From: an uncultured Muribaculaceae bacterium
GTDB lineage: Bacteria > Bacteroidota > Bacteroidia > Bacteroidales > Muribaculaceae
NCBI GenBank assembly: GCA_910589055.1
Contig: CAJURN010000007.1
Location: forward strand, 43,612-107,611
Direction: 5' to 3'
DNA: 64,000 bases
Shown here: positions 57,083 to 64,000 of the stretch, one piece after another
Position numbering within the stretch: position 1 is the first letter of the stretch
Layout of the letters: each line of letters begins with the position of its first letter
Notes under the pieces: generated by a model
What the model was told of the DNA's origin: nothing
Databases searched by the model: none
The model's input: only the letters and a program-made list of their open reading frames with translations
Made by a program: the position numbers and the translations under genes

Positions 57083-58672
57083 GTGAGCACCATAACTGAA
57101 GAAATTAGCCGCAGGCGCACTTTCGCCATCATTTCACACCCTGACGCGGGTAAAACCACACTTACCGAAAAACTTCTGCTTTTCGGTGGCGCAATCCATA
57201 TCGCGGGCGCCGTGAAATCGAATAAAATCAAGAAAACCGCTACCAGCGACTGGATGGAAATCGAAAAGCAACGTGGTATTTCTGTGGCAACGTCGGTGAT
57301 GGGCTTCAATTACGGCGATTACAAAATCAACATTCTTGACACTCCCGGCCACCAGGATTTCGCCGAGGACACGTATCGCACGCTCACGGCTGTCGACAGT
57401 GTTATTATTGTGGTTGACGTTGCAAAGGGTGTCGAGCAGCAGACCCGTAAGCTCATGGAAGTGTGCCGCATGCGCAATACTCCTGTGATTATATTCGTCA
57501 ACAAACTCGACCGCGAGGGTCGCGATCCCTTTGAAATCCTTGATGAGCTTGAGGCTGAACTGAAGATTGCCGTGCGTCCTCTGAGCTGGCCTATTAATAT
57601 AGGTGCGAAGTTCAAGGGCGTATACAACATATACGAGCACTCTCTTGATCTCTTCACCCCCGACAAGCAGAAAGCCACCTCACGTGTGGAAATTGACGAT
57701 GTCAATGACTCCCGTGTGGATGAGGCCGTGGGAGAGGATGATGCCGCCAAACTGCGCGAGGACCTCGAACTTATCGAGGGCGTATATCCTGAATTTGACG
57801 TGGAGCCGTATCTCCAGGGCAAACTTGCCCCCGTGTTCTTCGGCTCGGCTCTCAATACTTTCGGCGTAAAGGAACTTCTCGACTGCTTCGTCAAGATTGC
57901 TCCCGCGCCCGGTCCGGTGCAGACCGCCGAACGCGAGGTGCGCCCTGAGGAAGAGAATTTCTCCGGTTTTGTGTTTAAAATCCACGCCAATATGGATCCG
58001 AACCACCGCAGCTGTATCGCTTTCGTGAAGGTTTGCTCCGGCAAGTTCGAGCGCAATGCCAATTACAAGCAGGTGCGCACCGGAAAGTCGATGCGTTTCG
58101 CATCACCCACGGCTTTCATGGCTCAGAAAAAGAGTATTGTCGACGAGGCCTATCCCGGCGATATCGTAGGTATTCCCGACACCGGCAACTTCAAAATCGG
58201 CGACACGCTTACATCCGGGGAAGAAATCCATTTCAAGGGTCTGCCCAGCTTCTCGCCCGAAATGTTCATGTACATCGAGAACACCGACCCCATGAAGTCG
58301 AAACAGCTCGAAAAGGGTATTCAGCAGCTTATGGACGAGGGTGTGGCTCAGTTGTTCTTCCATCAGTTCAACGGCCGAAAGGTAATCGGCACAGTAGGTC
58401 AACTTCAGTTTGAGGTGATACAGTACCGTCTCTTGCACGAATATGGAGCGCAGTGCCGCTGGGAGCCTATGTCGATGTACAAGGCCTGCTGGATTGAGAG
58501 CGACGACCCCGATGCACTCGCCAACTTCAAGAAGCGCAAGCATCAGTTCATGGCTCTTGACCGCGACGGACGCGATGTGTTCCTTGCCGATTCAGCTTTT
58601 GTGCTGCAGATGGCTCAGAACGACTTCCCGAAAATCCGCTTCCACTTCAGCACTGACTCACTTTCGGAGTAA
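57083..58672 (+). CDS. prfC: Peptide chain release factor 3
   Basis: A 529-aa translational GTPase that removes RF1/RF2 from ribosomes. It starts with GTG 57083 (STITEEISRRRTFAII). G1 HPDAGKTTLTEKLL, switch region RGISVATSVMGF, G3 DTPGHQDFAEDT, G4 NKLDRE. The later text RPEEENFSGFVFKIHANMDP and the RF3-specific C terminus are full length. It is convergent with a TonB receptor gene with one base between the stops and no terminator. Confidence 0.97.
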   Translation: MSTITEEISRRRTFAIISHPDAGKTTLTEKLLLFGGAIHIAGAVKSNKIKKTATSDWMEIEKQRGISVATSVMGFNYGDYKINILDTPGHQDFAEDTYRTLTAVDSVIIVVDVAKGVEQQTRKLMEVCRMRNTPVIIFVNKLDREGRDPFEILDELEAELKIAVRPLSWPINIGAKFKGVYNIYEHSLDLFTPDKQKATSRVEIDDVNDSRVDEAVGEDDAAKLREDLELIEGVYPEFDVEPYLQGKLAPVFFGSALNTFGVKELLDCFVKIAPAPGPVQTAEREVRPEEENFSGFVFKIHANMDPNHRSCIAFVKVCSGKFERNANYKQVRTGKSMRFASPTAFMAQKKSIVDEAYPGDIVGIPDTGNFKIGDTLTSGEEIHFKGLPSFSPEMFMYIENTDPMKSKQLEKGIQQLMDEGVAQLFFHQFNGRKVIGTVGQLQFEVIQYRLLHEYGAQCRWEPMSMYKACWIESDDPDALANFKKRKHQFMALDRDGRDVFLADSAFVLQMAQNDFPKIRFHFSTDSLSE

Positions 58673-58673
58673 A

Positions 58674-60533
58674 TCAAAGGCTTATTTTAAAACCGCCCAT
58701 TGCCGTCACTCCGGGCATCCGGTAGCCTCGGGTGATGGTGTAGCGGGCATCGGTGATATTTTCGAGCCGGACAAACAAGTCAAGGAAGCGCAGGATGCTG
58801 TATGTGGCTTTCAGATTGAGAAGTGCATAATTCTGTGTGCGTACGTCGTCGGCCACGTATAGTCCGCTTACGCCTTTGACGTCGGCGTCTAATTTCAGCT
58901 TTTTCCACAGATTAAGCTGAGCACCGAGATAATACTGGTGTTCGGGTGCTCCGGTGAGGTTATCGAGGGAGGTGTGCAGGTAACTGTACGATGCGAATAG
59001 CCAAAGATTGTCGAGCGGATGACTATGTGCCGAGATTTCAATGCCTTTGTTGATGAAACGGCCGGTGTTGACATTCTTGCTGTCAACGGTTTGAATCATA
59101 TTGTCGCCCTTGCTGTAATACAGGGTGATGTCGCCGGATATATAGCGGGAGAACCGCTTGCCGAGCGAGATTTCGTAGTTCATCATGGTTTCCGGACTCA
59201 GGTCGGGATTTGCCATGCGGTAGAGATAAAGCTCGCGGAAGGATGGATTACGGTAGCCTTTGGCAAGGTTGCCTTTTATGGTGTAGCCACGGCCGGGATT
59301 GAACGCGAAGCCGAATTGTGGAATCCAGTGTGTGCCGAACTTGTCGCTGTTAGCCATGCGCAGCCCGGCATTGAGATTAAGCATGTTGCCGACAAGGGCC
59401 TGGGAGTAGGTGAGGTAGGGAGAATATTCGGTGATGTATTTTCGGCTTATGGTGCTGATAGACCCTTCGGTATGGTTGTTGCCGCCCGATACAGGTATTT
59501 CTCCGGAATATCTGTCAAAATCGAATCCTGCAGTCAGCGATGCATCGCGCCAAGGTTTGAAATTCTGATATGCCATCGCTCCCAGGCGGTCGTCCTTGCT
59601 GTGGAAGTGGCGCGGATCGTCAACGTAATGGTTGCCGTAGCTGTAATATACGCGTATGGCACCGTTGGTGGTACGATAGCGGTTTGTGGCGCTTATCGAG
59701 GCCTCACCGCGGGTGATGCTCTGACGGTAGATATCTTCCGAATCAGGATGTGACAGCTTGGGGTATATCGGGTCGTTGCCTTTGAAGTGCATCAGCGTGT
59801 AGTCTGCTCCGGCTTTCCACTTGTCGGAAATGTCGTAGCCGACCTTGATATATCCGTCGGCCTGATTGAAGTCGAAATTATCGGTTGTGCCGTCGGTGCG
59901 GTTGTAGGATACTGACGCAAGCGACGAGAATCTGCCGTAGCGCAAGGTGTTTGTCGCCGAGGAAAGCCATGTGTTGTATGAACCGTATTGGCTGGAGAGG
60001 GTAGTGCGCGCACCGTTATGCTCAGGGTTCTTTGTTATCACATTTATGGCTCCTGCCATGGCGTTGGAGCCGTAAAGAACGGATCCGGGTCCACGCAGCA
60101 CTTCAACCCGCTCTACATATTCTTTATTGTAGAAATCGGCGATATGGTGGGAATAAATGCCTGCGAATTGTGGCTGTCCGTCAACCATCATCAGAACGGC
60201 GCTGGCTCTGTCGCCCCCGACTCCGCGGAGCTTGATGTGGCCCGAGCCGCCGTTGCTCACGCCGAAACCGAAGATGCTGCGTTCGGTAACAAACAGGCTC
60301 GGAACCATCCCGGAGATTGCCGAGAGTACTTGGGTCTCGCCTGACGATTCGAGACGTTCCTGACCTATGGTGGATACCGTGTAGGGCAGAAGTTTGGCCG
60401 GAACAACCGAGTTTGTGCCGGTGACAACAAGCTCATCCAACGCGTGTATGGAATCGCTTGTCTCGGCGGCACAAACCGGAAGAGCCGGAAGGAGGAGGAG
60501 AAGGAGTGCTGATGTTTTTGTCAGTTGCATCAA
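58674..60533 (-). CDS. TonB-dependent outer-membrane receptor
   Basis: A 619-aa receptor. Signal peptide (TSALLLLLLPALPVCAAETS), TonB-box region DELVVTGTN, plug domain VLSAISGMVPSLFVTERSIFG through VERVEVLRGPGSVLYGSNAMAGAINVITKN, then about 22 beta strands to a terminal aromatic (GFKISL). It resembles receptors for iron complexes, cobalamin or metals rather than SusC (no SusD gene). It is the last gene of an operon with DUF362 and a cupin/decarboxylase gene: its ATG overlaps the stop of DUF362 (ATGA). Ligand unknown. Confidence 0.93.
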   Translation of the reverse strand: MMQLTKTSALLLLLLPALPVCAAETSDSIHALDELVVTGTNSVVPAKLLPYTVSTIGQERLESSGETQVLSAISGMVPSLFVTERSIFGFGVSNGGSGHIKLRGVGGDRASAVLMMVDGQPQFAGIYSHHIADFYNKEYVERVEVLRGPGSVLYGSNAMAGAINVITKNPEHNGARTTLSSQYGSYNTWLSSATNTLRYGRFSSLASVSYNRTDGTTDNFDFNQADGYIKVGYDISDKWKAGADYTLMHFKGNDPIYPKLSHPDSEDIYRQSITRGEASISATNRYRTTNGAIRVYYSYGNHYVDDPRHFHSKDDRLGAMAYQNFKPWRDASLTAGFDFDRYSGEIPVSGGNNHTEGSISTISRKYITEYSPYLTYSQALVGNMLNLNAGLRMANSDKFGTHWIPQFGFAFNPGRGYTIKGNLAKGYRNPSFRELYLYRMANPDLSPETMMNYEISLGKRFSRYISGDITLYYSKGDNMIQTVDSKNVNTGRFINKGIEISAHSHPLDNLWLFASYSYLHTSLDNLTGAPEHQYYLGAQLNLWKKLKLDADVKGVSGLYVADDVRTQNYALLNLKATYSILRFLDLFVRLENITDARYTITRGYRMPGVTAMGGFKISL

Positions 60534-61480
60534 TTGTCTATGTCTACGATTACATATTCGAGCGAACCAAGGCCGATTGCGGCTGCATGGTCGATGGTGT
60601 GGGTGCCGTGGCGGCTGTTTATTCTTTCAATAAGCGGCGCATTGTCGTTGCCCTCCTCTGGGTGCATGTTGAATATGATGTCAACACATGCCTTGTCAAG
60701 GGCCACGGGGTCGGTGGAAGCGAGGATGCCGTAATCTTTGAGCAGCACGTCGGAGGGATGTGCGTCGCAATCGCAGTCGACGGACATGTTGTTCATCACG
60801 TTGATGTACACAATATTGTCACCGAAATAATCGTCGACTGCCTGGGCTGATGCGGCCATGGATTCAAGGAAGATGTCCTGGTCGGCAATGTTGTTCCAAA
60901 GCTCTTCCACGACGTCGGTCTTGCCTCCGGTGTGGATGTAGGTCTTTCCGTCGGCTGAAGCCACTCCGATGCTCGCGTTTTTCAGCACGCCGCCGTATCC
61001 GCCCATGGCATGTCCTTTGAAGTGGGCGAGATTCACCATGTAGGTGTAGCGCGGAAGATGGTTGCCAACAATATTGTACTTGATGTGACGGCGGTCGCGA
61101 ACGGGAATTTTGAACTGGCCTTCCTCGTCCATGAGGTCGACGGGTGCAATTGTGTCGAATCCGTGTTCATGGATGGTCTGCCAATGAGCGGCGAAGGTGT
61201 TGCGCTTGCCGTTGTAGGCGGTGTTACATTCAACGATGGTGCCATGCACCGTATCCACCAGCGCACTTATGAAATCTGGCTTCAGGTAGTTGGGATTGCC
61301 TGCCTCTCCGGTGCTGATTTTTACAGCCACACGGTGTCCGTCGGCAGGTCGGCCGAGAGCTTTGTAGATTTTTACAAGAGATTCCGGGGTGATTTCGCGT
61401 GTGCGGTACACTGTCGATTTGGCCGATACGCCGGCGACTCCGAGCAGGAGCGCAAGCCCTGTGAGGATTGATTTATTCAT
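60530..61480 (-). CDS. Secreted DUF362 protein
   Basis: A 316-aa protein from ATG 61480 (MNKSILTGLALLLGVAGVSAK, a signal peptide). The DUF362 body shows VAVKISTGEAGNPNYL, VHGTIVECNTAY and HFKGHAMGGYGGVLKNASIG, with DPVALDKACVDII near the C terminus. Cytoplasmic DUF362 proteins often have a C-terminal ferredoxin; this one has none and is exported. Its start overlaps the cupin/decarboxylase stop by eight bases, and its stop overlaps the TonB receptor start. Catalytic role unknown. Confidence 0.88.
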   Translation of the reverse strand: MNKSILTGLALLLGVAGVSAKSTVYRTREITPESLVKIYKALGRPADGHRVAVKISTGEAGNPNYLKPDFISALVDTVHGTIVECNTAYNGKRNTFAAHWQTIHEHGFDTIAPVDLMDEEGQFKIPVRDRRHIKYNIVGNHLPRYTYMVNLAHFKGHAMGGYGGVLKNASIGVASADGKTYIHTGGKTDVVEELWNNIADQDIFLESMAASAQAVDDYFGDNIVYINVMNNMSVDCDCDAHPSDVLLKDYGILASTDPVALDKACVDIIFNMHPEEGNDNAPLIERINSRHGTHTIDHAAAIGLGSLEYVIVDIDN

Positions 61481-62333
61481 GATTGTTGACTTTCTTATAT
61501 TCATCATCGCTTACGGCTTCGCACCATTCGGTCGAGGCGCCTTCGCCGGGTACTTCAAACGCCAGGTGGGAGAACCAACTGTTGTCGGCCGCTCCATGCC
61601 AGTGTTTTACATTTGCAGGAATATGAATCACAGTGCCGGGCAGGATTTCAACGGGAGCTTTGCCTTCTTCCTGATACCATCCGTGTCCTGCGACGCCAAC
61701 GAGCATCTGACCGCCGCCAGTTGTCGAATGATGGATGTGCCAGTTGTTGCGGCATCCGGGTTCGAATGTCACGTTGAAGAACTGTACCTGCTCTGTCGAT
61801 ACCGGGGCGAGATAGCTGTTGCCGATGAAATATTTCGCATAGGCTGTGTTGGGCTCTCCGATGGGAAACATCAGTTCCTGCTCAAACTTCTGTCGGGCAT
61901 CTGTCGCATCGCTTGAGTCGTTCCAGATTTCTTTTGCGAGACGGAACGCTCCCCATGCCTTCGGCCATCCGGCGTAGAAAGCTGTCTGCGTAAGAATTTC
62001 GGCAATCTCGCTGCGGGTAATCCCATTGTCCTTGGCCGCCTGGAGGTGGTGGGCCAGCGAAGTGTCGATGATTCCGCTGCTTACGAGTGCTGTAACAGTG
62101 ACGATGCTTCTGTCGCGGAGCGCGAGTTTGTCGGTGCGGCTCCATACTTGTCCGAAGAGTACATCGTCGTTAAGTTCGGCGAATTTCGGCGCGAATTCGC
62201 CAAGTTGCTGACGTCCGGCCGTCTGTTTGATTTCCGACGGTGCGGCTGTGAGTTTTGTGGGATTCTGAGAGTTTGCCATGATTGATATACCCGATATTAA
62301 TGAGTAGAACAATATTTTTGATGTCGGTCTCAT
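61473..62333 (-). CDS. Carboxymuconolactone decarboxylase-like and cupin fusion
   Basis: About 286 aa. Residues about 40-160 look like a carboxymuconolactone decarboxylase (CMD) domain: LALRDRSIVTVTALVSSGIID, LQAAKDNGITRSEIAEILTQTAFYAGWP. The usual CxxC of AhpD is absent. The last 130 residues form a cupin with HIHHSTTGGGQMLVGVAGHG and VIHIPANVKHWHGA, three His for a metal. ATG 62333 was chosen because a TAATTTTG element (62364-62357, minus) lies just upstream and the next 20 residues (KILFYSLISGISIMANS) look like a signal peptide; ATG 62279 is an alternative. First gene of an operon with DUF362 and a TonB receptor. Confidence 0.88.
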   Translation of the reverse strand: MRPTSKILFYSLISGISIMANSQNPTKLTAAPSEIKQTAGRQQLGEFAPKFAELNDDVLFGQVWSRTDKLALRDRSIVTVTALVSSGIIDTSLAHHLQAAKDNGITRSEIAEILTQTAFYAGWPKAWGAFRLAKEIWNDSSDATDARQKFEQELMFPIGEPNTAYAKYFIGNSYLAPVSTEQVQFFNVTFEPGCRNNWHIHHSTTGGGQMLVGVAGHGWYQEEGKAPVEILPGTVIHIPANVKHWHGAADNSWFSHLAFEVPGEGASTEWCEAVSDDEYKKVNNHE

Positions 62334-62356
62334 ACCGTTTGAATTTAGATTTGCTG

Positions 62357-62364
62357 CAAAATTA
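62357..62364 (-). promoter_or_regulatory. -7 element of the CMD/DUF362/TonB operon
   Basis: TAATTTTG on minus, start near 62350, leader about 17 nt to ATG 62333. No -33 box is evident. Confidence 0.5.
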
Positions 62365-62437
62365 GTAAGATATACATATTTGATACTTAACCATAATGCG
62401 GTAATTGTTACCAAAATTTCAAAAAATATCACATAGA

Positions 62438-62469
62438 TTTGCACGGAGGAGAAATATTATCTAATTTTG
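62438..62469 (+). promoter_or_regulatory. Promoter of the MarR-GNAT gene
   Basis: TTTG (62438-62441), 20 bases, TAATTTTG (62462-62469): a complete match. Start near 62475, leader about 26 nt. The region is shared with the divergent operon. Confidence 0.75.
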
Positions 62470-62500
62470 CGTAACTGATTACGGAATTAATTACTGATAT

Positions 62501-63454
62501 ATGGATTTCTTTGAAAAAACCGGTCCGATGGCAATCGGCAGCCGATTGAGGATGTTGACTGATACCCTGACACGCGACGCATCCTCGATTTACAAGAATT
62601 ATGGATTGGACTTCAAGCCCAAGTGGTTTCCCGTATTCTACACTCTTACCGATGCTAAGCCCAAGAGTGTGACCGAAATAGCTCGTGAAATAGGGCAGTC
62701 GCATCCGTCGGTGAGCACTATACTTAAAGAAATGTCTGCAGCCGGGTATATTTCCGAAGTTCCGGATAAGTCCGACCGCAGGCGTTCGCTTGTCGAGCTG
62801 TCAGCTTCGGGAAAGAATATTGCCCGAAAGATGCTCGTGTTGCTGAGAGACATTGACAGAGCCGTGCACGGAATATCTCAGGAAAGCCACCACGACTTAT
62901 GGGCAGCCGTTGCCGACTGGGAAACTCTTCTGCGCCGTAAATCCATGCTTGAACGGGTGATGGATGTAAAAAAAGAACGCGAGCAATCGGAAGTGAGAAT
63001 CGTTGACTTCACACCGGAATATAAGCAGGCCTTCTTCGACCTGAACCGCCGGTGGATTGAAAGCTACTGGCAGCTCGAGCCCCACGACATCGAATTGCTC
63101 GGAAATCCCGAAAACAACATAATTGCGAAAGGAGGACATATACTTGTGGCCCTGTACGAAGGAAGAGCCGTGGGAGTGTGCGCCCTGTGCAAGATGGACC
63201 CATCGACAGGCTTCGATTTTGAACTTGCAAAACTGGCCGTAAATCCTGATATTCAGCGTATGGGAATAGGGTGGAGACTATGCACGGCAGCAATCGAAAA
63301 AGCTAAAACACTCGGAGCCACGACTCTCTTTCTTGAAAGCAACACGCGTTTGAAGCCTGCAATAGCGCTATATCGCAAAATTGGATTTGAAGAACTCCCC
63401 GAATACCATCCCGAATATGCAAGAGGCGATATTCAGATGAAATTAAAATTATAG
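62501..63454 (+). CDS. MarR-type HTH and GNAT acetyltransferase fusion
   Basis: A 317-aa two-domain protein. Residues 1-150 form a winged helix-turn-helix of the MarR type (VTEIAREIGQSHPSVSTILKEM, then SDRRRSLVELSASGKNIA). Residues about 165-317 are a GNAT domain with acetyl-CoA loop NPDIQRMGIGWRLCTAAIEKA and GATTLFLESNTRLKPAIALYRKIGF. Such fusions are known in Bacteroidota and proteobacteria, where the acetyltransferase may sense a substrate. It faces away from the CMD/DUF362/TonB operon, which it may control. The cupin gene follows after eight bases. Confidence 0.93.
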   Translation: MDFFEKTGPMAIGSRLRMLTDTLTRDASSIYKNYGLDFKPKWFPVFYTLTDAKPKSVTEIAREIGQSHPSVSTILKEMSAAGYISEVPDKSDRRRSLVELSASGKNIARKMLVLLRDIDRAVHGISQESHHDLWAAVADWETLLRRKSMLERVMDVKKEREQSEVRIVDFTPEYKQAFFDLNRRWIESYWQLEPHDIELLGNPENNIIAKGGHILVALYEGRAVGVCALCKMDPSTGFDFELAKLAVNPDIQRMGIGWRLCTAAIEKAKTLGATTLFLESNTRLKPAIALYRKIGFEELPEYHPEYARGDIQMKLKL

Positions 63455-63462
63455 ACTGAAAA

Positions 63463-63795
63463 ATGAAAATATTCGTAAGGCGTGACGACGCCATCAAAAA
63501 GACATTCAAAGGTGTAAACCTTGACTCACTTGCCGTGGGCGAAAAATCCATGGTGACAAAAATGAACTACGTCAAAGGAAACTTCGCCACTCTCCATTCA
63601 CATCCCCATGAACAGGCCGGATATGTGATATCCGGAAAATACCGGCTTATAGTTCAAGGGCAAGAGAATATCGACGTCATAATGTATCCCGGCGATACAT
63701 ATGCGATTCCCGGAAACACACCTCACTCATTCGAAGTGCTCGAAGGTGGTGAAGTAGTGGATGTATTCACCCCACATCGCGAAGATTACCTCTAA
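63463..63795 (+). CDS. Small cupin-domain protein, 110 aa
   Basis: Single cupin barrel with LHSHPHEQAGYVISGKYRL and YPGDTYAIPGNTPHSFEVLEGG; the three histidines and the glutamate/glutamine are in the metal-binding places. No signal peptide. It starts eight bases after the MarR-GNAT gene, so they are probably coexpressed. It could bind a small molecule or act as an isomerase or dioxygenase; the substrate is unknown. Confidence 0.88.
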   Translation: MKIFVRRDDAIKKTFKGVNLDSLAVGEKSMVTKMNYVKGNFATLHSHPHEQAGYVISGKYRLIVQGQENIDVIMYPGDTYAIPGNTPHSFEVLEGGEVVDVFTPHREDYL

Positions 63796-63906
63796 TCCGC
63801 ACATTTGTAGGGAAATAATCTTCGAATTTATTTAATAATTACGCCTGTATGGACGACCGCAAGACAGCGGCAAAAATATAAAAAACACAAAAAAGGAGAG
63901 CGGGTG

Positions 63907-63937
63907 TTGCATAATTCAGGTAAAAGTCCTAAATTTG
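63907..63937 (+). promoter_or_regulatory. Promoter of the tRNA gene
   Basis: TTG (63907-63909), 20 bases, TAAATTTG (63930-63937), 12 bases before the mature tRNA. Confidence 0.7.
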
Positions 63938-63949
63938 CACCCGCAAACC

Positions 63950-64000
63950 GGTCCTATAGCTCAGTTGGTTAGAGCACCTGACTCATAATCAGGGAGTCCT
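63950..64000 (+). tRNA. tRNA with CAT anticodon (Met or lysidine-modified Ile), truncated
   Basis: GGTCCTATAGCTCAGTTGGTT is a typical acceptor and D arm; CCTGA-CTCATAA-TCAGG forms the anticodon arm with CAT. The window ends in the variable loop, so the T arm and 3' end are missing. CAT can be elongator Met, initiator Met or Ile2. Initiator is unlikely because the anticodon stem lacks the three G:C pairs next to the loop. Confidence 0.9.

Overview
The window is a stretch of a Bacteroidota chromosome, most likely a Bacteroidales gut commensal and possibly Muribaculaceae (the family is inference). Three things point there. Promoters repeatedly show the Bacteroidota pattern TTTG-N19/20-TAnnTTTG. 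The propionate genes (methylmalonyl-CoA epimerase, carboxyltransferase, OadG-like subunit, biotin carrier, Na+ pump subunit) form one operon. Rho carries a long disordered insert. Most genes are core metabolism or housekeeping of moderate GC. A few AT-richer genes stand out: a GNAT/small-protein pair at 10 kb, a VirE-N type gene at 24.5 kb and an Abi-type HEPN gene at 45.5 kb.

Layout. 0-0.8 kb: LytTR response regulator. 0.8-7.5 kb (minus): glycine cleavage operon lplA-gcvT-gcvH-gcvPA-gcvPB-lpdA. 7.6-9.9 kb: rho with a long leader. 10-10.7 kb: GNAT acetyltransferase with a 56-codon partner, resembling a toxin-antitoxin pair. 11-13.6 kb: clpB behind a sigma-54-like site. 13.7-21.4 kb: AraC regulator, ECF sigma operon, phoH, SDR, malate dehydrogenase and small secreted proteins. 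21.5-25.8 kb: endonuclease IV, a sugar MFS transporter with an extra periplasmic domain, a 35-residue membrane peptide, a VirE-N protein. 25.9-31.2 kb (minus): propionate operon and an Lrp regulator. 31.3-40.6 kb (plus): tripartite efflux operon (adaptor, two FtsX-like permeases, ATPase, TolC) followed by an NtrC-type regulator and its kinase, with a sigma-54-like promoter in front of the adaptor. 40.6-44.5 kb (minus): nfnA-nfnB-znuA-znuC. 45.4-46.24 kb: Abi/HEPN gene with a divergent short structured RNA. 46.3-52.1 kb (minus): bioB, SPOUT methyltransferase, radA, Ca2+-type P-ATPase. 52.2-56 kb: a frameshifted outer-membrane-type protein, a large lipoprotein and an NAD-binding protein. 56-58.7 kb: rfbD and prfC. 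58.7-62.3 kb (minus): carboxymuconolactone decarboxylase/cupin, DUF362, TonB receptor, divergent from a MarR-GNAT fusion and a cupin. A tRNA with CAT anticodon runs off the right end.

The strongest candidate for an unusual system is at 45459-46240. A HEPN-motif Abi protein is read divergently from a roughly 50-nt RNA with its own promoter, a GC-rich hairpin and a U-rich end. This fits the AbiF toxin plus RNA antitoxin arrangement that has been proposed as ancestral to Cas13. Also notable: two sigma-54-like promoters, a family of promoter-bearing palindromic repeats (18.8, 37.9 and 56.1 kb), a second repeat family with conserved ends and a variable centre just after stop codons (17.4 and 37.8 kb), and two small genes of under 60 codons. 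All similarity statements come from reading the sequence; no database search was run.
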